From assembly GCF_002210095.1 (NCBI RefSeq), contig NZ_AQQR01000001.1:744001-808000 (forward strand): 64,000 nucleotides of DNA. The letters are read 5' to 3'. This DNA is from Marinibacterium profundimaris. GTDB lineage: Bacteria > Pseudomonadota > Alphaproteobacteria > Rhodobacterales > Rhodobacteraceae. Below, piece by piece: positions 24,791 through 33,333 of this stretch (positions within the stretch are counted from its first letter, which is position 1; each line of letters begins with the position of its first letter). The notes under the pieces were generated by a model. It searched no databases and was not told the origin of the DNA. It saw nothing but the letters and a program-made list of their open reading frames with translations. The translations under genes were made by a program, and so were the position numbers.

Positions 24791-26326
24791 TCAGACCATG
24801 AAGTCCCCGATGCCCAGCCCGGTCGCATCCAGCGCGATCAGCCTCATGTCCGCGCGCCCGTCGCCATCGGCATCGACCGTGACGATCGTGTTGCCGTTGG
24901 CGGTCTCCAGCGTCGCGACAGAGGGGCCGTCGCGCAACAGGCCCCGCCCGATCACCACCTCCAGCCCGTCGGCAATCTTGCGCAGGTCGATCCGGTCCAG
25001 CCCCGGCCGGAAATCCAGGATCCGGTCATTCGCCCCGTCCACCGGGCTATCCGAGACGCGGTTGAACTGGAACCGGTCCGCCCCGGCATGGCCGCGCAGC
25101 AGGTCCTGCCCGGGGCCTCCGATCAGAACGTCCGCGCCGCGCCCGCCCCTCAGGTCGTCGGCGCCCCCGTTTCCCCGCAGCCGGTCGGCCCCGTCATCGC
25201 CCAGCAGGCGGTCCTGCCCGCCACCGCCGGACATCGAATCGTTCCCGCCGTTGCCGCGCAGCAGGTCGCCATCCTGCTGCCCGTGCAGCAGGTCGTCCCC
25301 GCCCCGGCCCAGGATCGTGTCGCGCCCGCTGCCGCCCTGCACCCGGTTGTCCGCCTGGTTGCCGAAGATCCGGTCGTCCCCGCTGCCACCGATCGCGTTC
25401 TCGATCAGCGCGCGCAGGTCGCCGTCGACCAGCCGTGCATTGGCCAGATTGCCCCGCGCCTCGCGCGCCGGATCGCCCGAGCTGCTGTCCAGGTCCGAAA
25501 TCTGCGCCTCCGAGAAGGTGGACCAGTTCCCGGCCCGCAGGTCGATCGTCAGCGGCCCGGCGTAATTCGACAGGTCATAGGTGTCCTTGCCATGGCCGTC
25601 CCAGATCGTGCGGAAGATGCGGTTGTCGGCCGGCGCGCCCTGGCCCGCGCCGTTGATGAACATCTCGCCCGACCCCGGATCGAAGCTGTAGGTGGTATTG
25701 CCCGACCAGACCTCGCCCCGCGGGGCGTAATTGGCGCCATAGAGGAACTGCAGCGCCGCTATATCCAGCTGCATGTACCCCTGGGCATAGCCGCCCGGCT
25801 CGCCCACATAGATCGTGCTCCGGTCGCCCGGAAAGGACGCGTAGGTCATGATCGTGAACTCGGAGCTGTTCAGAGGTCCCGAGGCAAAGCCCGCCGCCTC
25901 GTGCGCATGCTCCAGGCCCAGCATGTGGCCCGTCTCGTGGAGGAAGGTGAAATCGGCGTAATTCCCGATCACCGGGTTCAGCGTGTCGTAGCCGAAAAAG
26001 CCATCGCCGCCCTCTTCGCCGGCATAGGGAAAATAGGCCAGGGCCGTGGCCTGCGCCGAGTCATACACGTAGCGCAGGGTGGCGGCGGTATGGCTGTCGC
26101 TTTCCTCGAACCGCAGGTTGGTGAAGCTTTCGACCTGCGCCAGCGCACGGCGCGCGGCCTGCATCTGCTGCCAGTTCAGGGAGGACAGGCTGGCGGCATC
26201 GGTATAGCCGAAATCGGCCGCGCTGTCGGGAAACCCGAAGCTGAGCACCGGGTCGGCCCATTGGTAATCGTAAAGCCAGGCGCCGAATGGCGCGCTGCTC
26301 TCGGCGGTGCGGACGACGGATGCCAT
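24791..26326 (-). CDS. Serralysin-like RTX zinc metalloprotease (copy 1)
   Basis: Secreted metzincin protease of 511 residues. The catalytic motif HETGHMLGLEH (H130, E131, H134, H140) has three zinc ligands, and M160 in FTIMTY is the Met-turn. A peptidase M10 C-terminal region follows, with GGxGxD calcium-binding repeats at about 313-416. The C-terminus ends IGDFMV, like the type I secretion signals of serralysins (acid residue plus hydrophobic tail), and there is no N-terminal signal peptide. The start is ATG 26326 with AGGAGG eight bases upstream. Tandem with a paralogue at 26453-27970. No HlyB/HlyD-type exporter genes are in the window. Confidence 0.9.
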   Translation of the reverse strand: MASVVRTAESSAPFGAWLYDYQWADPVLSFGFPDSAADFGYTDAASLSSLNWQQMQAARRALAQVESFTNLRFEESDSHTAATLRYVYDSAQATALAYFPYAGEEGGDGFFGYDTLNPVIGNYADFTFLHETGHMLGLEHAHEAAGFASGPLNSSEFTIMTYASFPGDRSTIYVGEPGGYAQGYMQLDIAALQFLYGANYAPRGEVWSGNTTYSFDPGSGEMFINGAGQGAPADNRIFRTIWDGHGKDTYDLSNYAGPLTIDLRAGNWSTFSEAQISDLDSSSGDPAREARGNLANARLVDGDLRALIENAIGGSGDDRIFGNQADNRVQGGSGRDTILGRGGDDLLHGQQDGDLLRGNGGNDSMSGGGGQDRLLGDDGADRLRGNGGADDLRGGRGADVLIGGPGQDLLRGHAGADRFQFNRVSDSPVDGANDRILDFRPGLDRIDLRKIADGLEVVIGRGLLRDGPSVATLETANGNTIVTVDADGDGRADMRLIALDATGLGIGDFMV

Positions 26327-26360
26327 GGTCAAATCCCTCCTGCTCGGGCCTGTCGCGAGG

Positions 26361-26398
26361 CCGGTATCGGGGCCGGTTCAGCGACCGGTATCGGGGCC
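26361..26398. repeat. Direct repeat upstream of protease copy 1
   Basis: CCGGTATCGGGGCC occurs at 26361-26374 and again at 26385-26398 in the 126-bp gap between the two protease genes. The 24-bp period is close to two helical turns, so paired binding is possible, but simple slippage is equally likely. Confidence 0.45.
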
Positions 26399-26452
26399 TG
26401 TACCCCGGACCCTCATCGCCCCGTCCTGCGCGTCCCAGTTAAACAACAACGC

Positions 26453-27970
26453 TCACAGTATGAAATCACTTTCGTTAAGGTCGAGTGTCTTGGAAAGAAA
26501 GATCCGCATGTCCACGCCCCGGTCGCCGTCAACGTCGACAAGAACAAGCGTGTTGCCGTTGCCCTCGCGCGTGGCCACGCCGGCGGCGCCGCCGGTCAGC
26601 CTGCCATTCAGCGTCAGCTCCGGCTCCGGGCCGCTCAGCCACCGCAGGTCCAGCCGGTCGACACCCGGGGTGAAATCCACAATCCGGTCCGCCCGTTCCC
26701 CGACCGGACTGTCCGAGACAGAGCGAAACCGGAACACGTCCGGCCCGCCGCCCCCGCGCATCCGGTCAAAGCCCGCGTCCCCCAGCAGAACGTCGGCCCC
26801 GGCCGAGCCCACCAGCACATCGTCGCCATCGCCGCCGAACAGCGTGTCGTTGCCGCCCTGACCCACCAGCCGGTCGCTGCCGGGCCCGCCGCGCAGCATG
26901 TCGTCGCCGCTGCCGCCCTTGAGAGCGTCATTGCCGGTGCCGCCGAAAATCGCGTCGTTCCCGCCGCGCCCGGCCAGCAGGTTGTCGACGTGATTGCCCA
27001 GGATGACGTCATCGCCCGCGCCGCCGCGCGCGTTTTCGATCAGCCCGCGCAGGTCGCCGTCGACCAGACGCGCATTGGCGACATTGCCCCGCGCCATCCG
27101 CGCGTCCGAATTCGAGAACTTGTCCAGATCCGCAAGCTGCGCCTCGGAAAAGGTCGAAAACGCCCCCGGGTTCAGGTCGATCCGCAGATCCGTCCTGTAG
27201 CCGTGCAGGTCATAGGTGTCCTCGCCATGGCCGTCCCAGATGGTGCGGAAGATCCGGTTGCCCGCGGGCGTGCCCTGGCCGATGCCGTTGACCGACATCT
27301 CGCCAGTGTTGGGGTCGAAGGTATAGATCGTATTGCCGGACCAGAGCTCTCCTGCCGAGGCGTAATTGGCGCCATAGAGGAACTGCAGCGCCGCGATGTC
27401 CAGCTGCTGGAAGCTGTGGGCCCAGTCGACGGGGCCGGAATCATAGGAAAAGGTCGCGCTGTCGCCGACGAAATCGGTGTAGGTGACCACGGTGAATTCC
27501 TGGCTGTCCAGCCCGGACGCAACGAAGGCGGGGAATTCGTGGCCATGTTCCAGCCCCATGGCATGGCCGATCTCGTGCAGGAAATACAGATAGGCTTCGC
27601 TGCCCAGATCCGGCGCGGTCGTGCCCGAGCCGAAGAAGACATCCCCGCCATGGCTCGAATTGGTCGGCAGGTAGGCATAGGCGCCGCCAAGGTACTTCTC
27701 GTTGGCGAAGCGCAGCACGCCTCCGGTTCGGCCGCTCTCGCTGACCTCGACGAAGTCCAGCCCCGTGAAACCGGCGATCTCGTCCAGCACCCGGCGCACG
27801 GCGGCCTTCTGGCTTGCGGTCAGCGCCGAGACATCGCCCGTCGACTGGTAGCTGTAGGCGCTGCCATCCTCGGGAAAGCTGTAGCTGAGGGTCGTGTCGG
27901 ACCATTTCACGGTCCAGATCCAGGGGTCGAATACTGCGCCGGCCAGGCCGGACGCCGTCACTGCTGCCAT
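26453..27970 (-). CDS. Serralysin-like RTX metalloprotease paralogue with altered Met-turn (copy 2)
   Basis: Secreted metzincin-like protein of 505 residues, clearly paralogous to copy 1 (shared IFRTIWDGHG, TYDL, ARLVDGDLR and ADRI blocks). The zinc motif HEIGHAMGLEH is intact (H132, E133, H136, H142). The Met-turn methionine is replaced by valine: FTVVTY, V162. RTX repeats run from about 316 to 411 and the C-terminus ends SDFIL, again a type I secretion-type tail. The start is ATG 27970 (MAAVTAS). Upstream lies a long GC-rich gap with a promoter-like AT-rich patch. It may still be active, since other metzincin Met-turn changes are tolerated, or have shifted specificity. Confidence 0.88.
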   Translation of the reverse strand: MAAVTASGLAGAVFDPWIWTVKWSDTTLSYSFPEDGSAYSYQSTGDVSALTASQKAAVRRVLDEIAGFTGLDFVEVSESGRTGGVLRFANEKYLGGAYAYLPTNSSHGGDVFFGSGTTAPDLGSEAYLYFLHEIGHAMGLEHGHEFPAFVASGLDSQEFTVVTYTDFVGDSATFSYDSGPVDWAHSFQQLDIAALQFLYGANYASAGELWSGNTIYTFDPNTGEMSVNGIGQGTPAGNRIFRTIWDGHGEDTYDLHGYRTDLRIDLNPGAFSTFSEAQLADLDKFSNSDARMARGNVANARLVDGDLRGLIENARGGAGDDVILGNHVDNLLAGRGGNDAIFGGTGNDALKGGSGDDMLRGGPGSDRLVGQGGNDTLFGGDGDDVLVGSAGADVLLGDAGFDRMRGGGGPDVFRFRSVSDSPVGERADRIVDFTPGVDRLDLRWLSGPEPELTLNGRLTGGAAGVATREGNGNTLVLVDVDGDRGVDMRIFLSKTLDLNESDFIL

Positions 27971-28640
27971 ATGTGGTCTTCCCGATATGCCTGATCTGCC
28001 GCACGGTCGTTGCCGGTCGGCCGTTGCCTGTGGTCTCGCGGTCGCGGCCCGCGGCTTGTCACCGCGGCCCGGTCCGACGGGGCGGCCCGCCGGTCCGTCC
28101 GGCCGGTCCGGGCCTGCCCGTCCGCCCGGTCGCACCGCCCGCTCCGACCGGCCCCGCGACCGTCACTGCCCGACAGCCCGAAGCCGTCTTGGTTATCGGC
28201 ACCTCACCCCGCCGCGGCAACGAAGGCTAAGCTCAAATACATGATGAAACAGCGACAAAACGGGACTGTTTGAGAAGGCAAGTTTAACCAATCTCCGGCC
28301 AGCCCCTCGTCCCGCCCGGCCAGGTGTCCGCGCCGGCACGCGGCCAATCGCACCCCTGTCCAGCGGCTTGCCCCGCATCGCTCACCGGCGGCGCCGCGCC
28401 CCTCACCCCGGCGCGGCCCGCGGAAGGGTTTCCCCCCTTTAACCAAGGTTGAAATCCGCGCCCCCTGCGCCGCCGAAACCCGCTCGGATTGCCTCAAATG
28501 CGCGGCTTTCCCCAACGCGCCCCACGGCGCCGGGCCCCTGCATCCGGGCCGAGCGGACCCCTCCCGGAGCGCCCGGGCGCGCGGCACCTCCTGCAACGGG
28601 CTCAGCCTCGCCGCCCGAGTTCGCCTGCACAAACGCCAAG
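27971..28640. other. 670-bp gene-free, low-complexity region upstream of the protease pair
   Basis: The segment 28050-28190 is built of CGGTCC/GGCCCG-like words. Around 28210-28300 it turns AT-richer (with minus-strand TTGTCG and TATTTG words), the best place for a promoter of the protease pair. TTTAACCAAGGTTGAAA at 28438-28454 is a small palindrome. The open frames across it have no family resemblance and skewed Arg/Pro/Gly composition, so I call no gene. Confidence 0.5.
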
Positions 28641-28718
28641 GGGGGCCGACAGGCCCCCTCAAACGCAAAGCGGGGGCCGAAAGGCCCCCGCGTCGGGCGG
28701 GCCGCGTCAGCGGCCCGC
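28641..28718. terminator. Three tandem perfect hairpins downstream of ndk
   Basis: Stems are GGGGGCC-GACA-GGCCCCC (28641-28658), CGGGGGCC-GAAA-GGCCCCCG (28671-28690) and GCGGGCCGC-GTCA-GCGGCCCGC (28697-28718). The first one met by minus-strand transcription starts 17 bases after the ndk stop. Short T-rich words follow the second stem on that strand. Probably a strong terminator array; three in a row is unusual. Confidence 0.65.
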
Positions 28719-28734
28719 AACACCTCTGTCAGCC

Positions 28735-29157
28735 TCAGCCGACGATTTCGCAGCCTGCGAAGAAATAGGCGATCTCGACAGCCGCCGTCTCCGGTGCGTC
28801 CGAGCCATGGACCGAATTCTCGCCGATCGACTCGGCGAATTCCGCCCGCACCGTGCCCGGCGCCGCATCGGCCGGGTTGGTCGCGCCCATCACTTCGCGG
28901 TTCTTCGCGATGGCATCCTCGCCTTCCAGCACCTGCACCACGACGGGGCCCGACGACATGAACTCGCAGAGTTCGTCGTAGAACGGACGCTCGGCATGCA
29001 CGCCGTAGAACACGCCGGCCTGTGCCTTGGTCATGTGAATGCGCTTCTGCGCGACGATGCGCAGGCCCGCCTCCTCGAACTTGGCATTGATCTTGCCGGT
29101 GAGGTTGCGGCGCGTTGCATCGGGCTTGATGATCGAGAAAGTGCGTTCCAGAGCCAC
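28735..29157 (-). CDS. ndk: Nucleoside-diphosphate kinase
   Basis: Transfers phosphate between nucleoside di- and triphosphates through a phosphohistidine. The 140-residue protein has the family beginning [16 protein letters not shown], the nucleotide site ([16 protein letters not shown]), and active-site H117 in NSVHGSD. Start is GTG at 29157, with AGGAG upstream and no ATG before the conserved core. It is a single gene divergent from a yceI-like gene; 245 bp between them show no further gene. Confidence 0.97.
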   Translation of the reverse strand: MALERTFSIIKPDATRRNLTGKINAKFEEAGLRIVAQKRIHMTKAQAGVFYGVHAERPFYDELCEFMSSGPVVVQVLEGEDAIAKNREVMGATNPADAAPGTVRAEFAESIGENSVHGSDAPETAAVEIAYFFAGCEIVG

Positions 29158-29402
29158 CGGGGTCTCTCCTGTCCTGAGGGCGCCCGGGAAGTCGGGCCGG
29201 CCCTGCGTTCAAATCGGCGCCCGCCTAGCATGGGGACCGGCGCATGGGAAGGGCAAAACCCCGGCCTCCGCCCGCGGAGATCCGCCAGCCGTCCACCATC
29301 GAGGGAACCCGGGCGGCCTGCCCGGCATTCCCCCTGTGCAGCATCGCGCCCCGCGCGGCACTGCCACGGCCTGCTTCTCTGCCCGCAACCAGGTGCCGCC
29401 CC

Positions 29403-30041
29403 ATGCTCACGATGCCCCGCCTCCTTCTCGCGCTTCTGGCCACGGCCGGCGCTGCCACCGCGCAGGAGGCCCCGCAGATCGAGCGCAGCTTCCCCGCCCA
29501 GAGCTTCACCCTCGATCCCGCCCATGCCTCGGTGATCTTCTCGGTCAACCACATCGGCTTCTCCAACTACACCGCCGGGTTCGACGACATATCCGCCATC
29601 CTCGTCCTCGATCCCGACGCCCCCGAAACCTCGCTGCTGGAGGTCACAATCGACATCGCCTCGCTCGATCTGCCCCACCCGCCCGAGGGCTTCCGCGAGA
29701 TGCTGCTGTCCCCCGACTGGCTCGATGCCGCGGCCAACCCCCGCATGACCTATATCTCCGACACCATCACCCTGACCGGCGAGGACACCGCCACGATCAC
29801 CGGCGATCTCACCCTGCGCGGCATCACCGCCCCGGTCACGCTTGCCGCCACCTACAACGGCGGCTGGGGCAAGCAGCCGTTCGAACCCCATGCCCGGGTC
29901 GGCTTCTCGGCCAGCGGCACGCTGAACCGCTCCGATTTCGGCCTGACCACCGGCCTGCCGCCCGCGGGAAGCGACTTCGGCGTGGGCGATACGGTCACCC
30001 TCACCATCGAAACCGAATGGATCGGCGAACCCTTCGAGTAA
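29403..30041 (+). CDS. YceI-family periplasmic protein
   Basis: Lipocalin-like protein of 212 residues, exported by a signal peptide (MLTMPRLLLALLATAGAATA). The YceI fold is visible in SFTLDPAHASVIFSVNHIGF and YTAGFDDISAIL, then TLRGITAPVTLAATYNGG and RSDFGLTTG. Members bind an isoprenoid or amphiphilic ligand; the function is not well defined. The ATG at 29403 gives the signal peptide; another ATG at 29412 is possible. It is followed 41 bp later by the ABC-F gene on the same strand. Confidence 0.9.
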   Translation: MLTMPRLLLALLATAGAATAQEAPQIERSFPAQSFTLDPAHASVIFSVNHIGFSNYTAGFDDISAILVLDPDAPETSLLEVTIDIASLDLPHPPEGFREMLLSPDWLDAAANPRMTYISDTITLTGEDTATITGDLTLRGITAPVTLAATYNGGWGKQPFEPHARVGFSASGTLNRSDFGLTTGLPPAGSDFGVGDTVTLTIETEWIGEPFE

Positions 30042-30082
30042 CCCCGCTTCACCCTGACCAGCGCCTCTGCTAAAGGCGCCCC

Positions 30083-31930
30083 ATGCTCAGGATCGACAAC
30101 ATCACATACGCCGTCGAAGGCCGCCCCCTGTTCGAGGGCGCCTCGGCCGTCATTCCCGAAGGCCACAAGGTCGGCGTCGTCGGCCGCAACGGCACCGGCA
30201 AGACCACGCTGTTCCGGCTGATCCGGGGCGAACTCGCGCTTGAGGGCGGCGATATCTCCCTGCCCAGCCGCGCCCGCATCGGCGGCGTCGCGCAAGAGGT
30301 CCCCTCCTCCGACATTTCGCTGCTCGACACGGTGCTCGCTGCCGACACCGAACGCGCCGCGCTGATGGCCGAATCCGACACCGCGACCGACGCCCACCGC
30401 ATCGCCGAGATCCAGACGCGGCTCGCCGATATCGACGCGTGGTCGGCCGAAGCCCGCGCCGCCTCGATCCTCAAGGGGCTGGGATTCGACGATGACGAAC
30501 AGCTCATGCCCTGCTCCGACTTCTCCGGCGGCTGGCGCATGCGCGTCGCCCTGGCGGCGGTCCTTTTCGCCCAGCCCGACCTGCTGCTGCTCGACGAGCC
30601 GACCAACTACCTCGACCTCGAAGGCGCGCTCTGGCTGGAAACCTACCTGGCGAAATACCCGCACACGGTGCTGATCATCTCGCACGACCGCGGGCTGCTG
30701 AACCGCGCCGTGGGCTCCATCCTGCATCTCGAGGACCGCAAGCTCACGCTCTACCCGGTCCCCTACGACATGTTCGCCAAGCAGCGCGCCGAAAAGATCG
30801 CCCAGGCCGAGGCCATGGCCAAGAAGCAGGAGATGCGCCGCGCGCACCTGCAATCCTATGTCGACCGCTTCCGCTACAAGGCCGACAAGGCGAAACAGGC
30901 GCAATCGCGCCTCAAGATGATCGCCCGGATGGAGACGATCACCACGCCGCAGGAAGCCGCCCTGCACGCCTTCTCCTTCCCCAAGCCGGAAGAGCTGTCG
31001 CCGCCCATCATCAATCTCGAAGGCGGGATCACGGGCTATGGCGACCGCGCCGTGCTGTCGAAGCTGAACCTGCGCATCGACCAGGATGACCGCATCGCTC
31101 TGCTGGGCAAGAACGGTCAGGGCAAATCCACCCTGTCCAAGCTGCTCTCGGACCGCCTGCCGCTGATGGCGGGCAAGATGACCAAGTCGTCCAAGCTGCG
31201 CATCGGCTATTTCGCCCAGCACCAGGTCGACGAGCTCCATGTCGACGAGACCCCGCTCGACCACCTCCGCCGGCTGCGCCCGACCGAGGCACCGGCGCGC
31301 TGGCGTGCCCGTCTCGCCGGTTTCGGCCTGGGTCCCGCCCAGGCGGAAACCGAGGTCGGGCGGCTCTCGGGTGGGCAGAAGGCGCGCCTGTCGCTGCTGA
31401 TCGCCACGATCGACGCCCCGCACATGCTGATCCTGGACGAGCCGACCAACCACCTCGACATCGAAAGCCGAGAGGCGCTGGTCGACGCGCTGACGGACTA
31501 TTCCGGCGCGGTGATCCTGGTGTCGCACGACATGCACCTGCTGTCGCTGGTGGCCGACCGGCTCTGGCTGGTCTCCGGCGGCACGGTGCGCGACTTCGAC
31601 GGCGACCTGGAAGCCTATCGCGATTTCCTTCTGCAGCGCGACAAGCCCGCTTCGAAACAGGTCGCCAAGCCGAAACCCCGCCGCCCCTCCAAGGACGAGA
31701 TCACCGCCCTGCGGTCCGAAGTCCGCAAATGCGAAAGCCGGATGGAAAAGCTGGAAGAGATGCGCGAGGAACTCGCCCGCCGCCTCGGCGACCCCTCCGC
31801 CTACCAGGAAGAGAACGCCACCAAGCGCGAGGTCTGGCAGTCGAAATACGCCGAGGTCATGAACGCGCTGGACCGCGCCGAAACGCTCTGGGTCGCCGCC
31901 GCCGAGAAGCTGGAAGCCGCCCAACAATAG
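30083..31930 (+). CDS. ABC-F family ATPase (Uup/YheS type)
   Basis: Soluble protein with two ATPase domains and no membrane part, 615 residues. Domain 1 has GRNGTGKTT (about 37-45), FSGGWRMR and LLLLDEPTNYLD. Domain 2 has GKNGQGKST, LSGGQKARLS and LILDEPTNHLD. The P-site linker lies between them (rich in Lys, Ala, Met), and a C-terminal coiled coil starts near residue 540 (KDEITALRSEVRKCE). ABC-F proteins act on ribosomes or, for Uup, on DNA-related stability. The closest pattern is YheS/Uup, but a resistance role cannot be excluded. Confidence 0.9.
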   Translation: MLRIDNITYAVEGRPLFEGASAVIPEGHKVGVVGRNGTGKTTLFRLIRGELALEGGDISLPSRARIGGVAQEVPSSDISLLDTVLAADTERAALMAESDTATDAHRIAEIQTRLADIDAWSAEARAASILKGLGFDDDEQLMPCSDFSGGWRMRVALAAVLFAQPDLLLLDEPTNYLDLEGALWLETYLAKYPHTVLIISHDRGLLNRAVGSILHLEDRKLTLYPVPYDMFAKQRAEKIAQAEAMAKKQEMRRAHLQSYVDRFRYKADKAKQAQSRLKMIARMETITTPQEAALHAFSFPKPEELSPPIINLEGGITGYGDRAVLSKLNLRIDQDDRIALLGKNGQGKSTLSKLLSDRLPLMAGKMTKSSKLRIGYFAQHQVDELHVDETPLDHLRRLRPTEAPARWRARLAGFGLGPAQAETEVGRLSGGQKARLSLLIATIDAPHMLILDEPTNHLDIESREALVDALTDYSGAVILVSHDMHLLSLVADRLWLVSGGTVRDFDGDLEAYRDFLLQRDKPASKQVAKPKPRRPSKDEITALRSEVRKCESRMEKLEEMREELARRLGDPSAYQEENATKREVWQSKYAEVMNALDRAETLWVAAAEKLEAAQQ

Positions 31931-31955
31931 CCGCGCGGCCCCTTTCAACCACGCT

Positions 31956-31982
31956 CTGACAGCCCCTGTCAGTTTGTACAAA
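31956..31982. promoter_or_regulatory. Two adjacent palindromes upstream of marC
   Basis: CTGACA-GCCCC-TGTCAG (31956-31972) is followed directly by TTTGTACAAA (31973-31982), both perfectly symmetric, 20-46 bp before the marC start. The region is the 71-bp gap after the ABC-F gene. The first may act as terminator or operator and the second as operator; no regulator is assigned. Confidence 0.4.
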
Positions 31983-32001
31983 ACGGAAGAAACGCCCTGC
32001 G

Positions 32002-32628
32002 ATGGATGTACAATTCGTACTATCTGCCTTCGTCACGCTCTTCGTGATCATCGACCCGCTCGGCATGACCCCGCTTTTCGTGGCCCTGACCCGGGGCGCC
32101 AGCCGCGAGGCCCGGCGCAGCATTGCCCTCCGCTCCTGCTTCGTCGCCTTCCTGGTGCTCACCCTCTTCGCCGTCCTCGGCGACAAGATCTTGAATTACG
32201 TGGGAATTTCCATGCCCGCCTTCCGCGTCGCCGGCGGCATCCTCCTCTTCCTGACCGCGCTCGACATGCTCTTCGAACGCCGCACCAAGCGCCGCGAAGA
32301 CCAGGCCGGCCCCTCCGCCGCCGACCCGACCGATGACCCGTCCGTCTTCCCCCTTGCGATCCCGCTGATCGCCGGCCCCGGCGCGCTTGCCTCGATGATC
32401 CTGCTGACCGGCGAACACCCCGGGATCGAAGGTCTCGCCGTCACGCTCGGCGTCATGATGGCGGTCTTAGCCCTTGTTTTCCTTCTGTTTCTCGTCAGCA
32501 GCCTGCTGGAACGTGCGATGGGACAGACCGGCACGAACGTGGTGTCGCGCATCCTCGGGATGCTTCTGGCCGCGCTCTCTGTTCAATTCGTGATGGACGG
32601 CCTCGCCGCCTTTGGCATCGCCTCCTAG
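32002..32628 (+). CDS. MarC-family integral membrane protein
   Basis: Six-helix membrane protein of 208 residues. The N-terminus VTLFVIIDPLGMTPLFVALT is the hallmark of the family, and a mirrored PLAIPLIAGPGALASMILL occurs near residue 115. The true function of MarC proteins is unresolved; the early link to multidrug resistance was not supported. The ATG at 32002 begins the first helix. It is followed 33 bp later by the aspartic protease gene. Confidence 0.9.
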   Translation: MDVQFVLSAFVTLFVIIDPLGMTPLFVALTRGASREARRSIALRSCFVAFLVLTLFAVLGDKILNYVGISMPAFRVAGGILLFLTALDMLFERRTKRREDQAGPSAADPTDDPSVFPLAIPLIAGPGALASMILLTGEHPGIEGLAVTLGVMMAVLALVFLLFLVSSLLERAMGQTGTNVVSRILGMLLAALSVQFVMDGLAAFGIAS

Positions 32629-32661
32629 CGGTTGCGCGGCATCGCGCCTATATCCATCAGC

Positions 32662-33243
32662 ATGAGTGAGTTTCAGTCCGGCAACCTGATCTATCTCGTC
32701 GTGCTCGGCACGGCGCTGATCGTGATGTTCATCGTCAACAACCGCCAGGGCATCGGCGCCACGCTGCGCCAGCTCGTGACCTGGGGGCTGATTTTCCTTG
32801 CGGTTCTCGCCGCTTACGGGCTCTGGGAGGATGTCCGCCGCACCGTCGTGCCGACCCAGACGGTCATCGCCTCCGAAAACCGCATCGTCGTCCCGCGCAG
32901 CGCCGACGGTCATTTCTACCTGACGCTCGAAATCAACGATCGCCCCCTGCGCTTCATGGTCGACACCGGCGCCACCGACCTCGTGCTCAGCCGCAGGGAC
33001 GCGGAAGCTGCCGGCATCGACCCCTCGGGCCTTGCCTTTTACGGCCGCGCCCGCACCGCCAACGGAGAGGTCCGCACCGCACCCGTCACGCTCGACCGCG
33101 TGGCGCTTGGCCCCTACGAGGACCGCAACGTGGCGGCAAGCGTGAACGACGGCGCCATGGACGGATCGCTGCTGGGCATGCGCTATCTCGACCGCTGGAG
33201 CCGGATCGAAATGGGCGGCGGAGAGATGGTCCTGACACGTTGA
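32662..33243 (+). CDS. Membrane-anchored retropepsin-like aspartic protease (TIGR02281 clan)
   Basis: Protein of 193 residues with two N-terminal hydrophobic segments (about 8-22 and 38-55) and a periplasmic or cytoplasmic retropepsin-like domain. The active-site motif is MVDTGATDLVLS, near residues 103-114, preceded by GHFYLTLEINDRPLRF and followed by LLGMRYLDRW as the psi-loop partner. Members act as single-chain homodimer-like proteases of unknown substrate. The start is ATG at 32662, since the first helix begins at once. Convergent with holC. Confidence 0.85.
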   Translation: MSEFQSGNLIYLVVLGTALIVMFIVNNRQGIGATLRQLVTWGLIFLAVLAAYGLWEDVRRTVVPTQTVIASENRIVVPRSADGHFYLTLEINDRPLRFMVDTGATDLVLSRRDAEAAGIDPSGLAFYGRARTANGEVRTAPVTLDRVALGPYEDRNVAASVNDGAMDGSLLGMRYLDRWSRIEMGGGEMVLTR

Positions 33244-33333
33244 GCGCGCTTGTGGCCACATGGACCAAGCACCGTATGCCGTTACTTTAAAACAGATTTC
33301 CTGGGAATGTCAGGAGGCGGGTCAGGACCTTGT

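Noticed and set aside
25130-25390. Regular short repeats resembling a CRISPR array
   Set aside because: These are the GGxGxD-coding RTX repeats of a protease gene; units are 27 bp, degenerate and in frame, with no spacers.
24725-27994. A plus-strand open frame of more than 1,000 codons opposite the two proteases
   Set aside because: It mirrors the repetitive, GC-rich RTX codons of the true genes; the minus-strand frames have the HExxH motif, RTX repeats and ribosome sites, while the plus-strand product resembles no family.
28204-28668. A 154-codon minus-strand open frame between the protease pair and ndk
   Set aside because: Composition is Arg/Gly/Ala-rich, it runs through terminator hairpins and promoter-like DNA, and its product matches nothing known.
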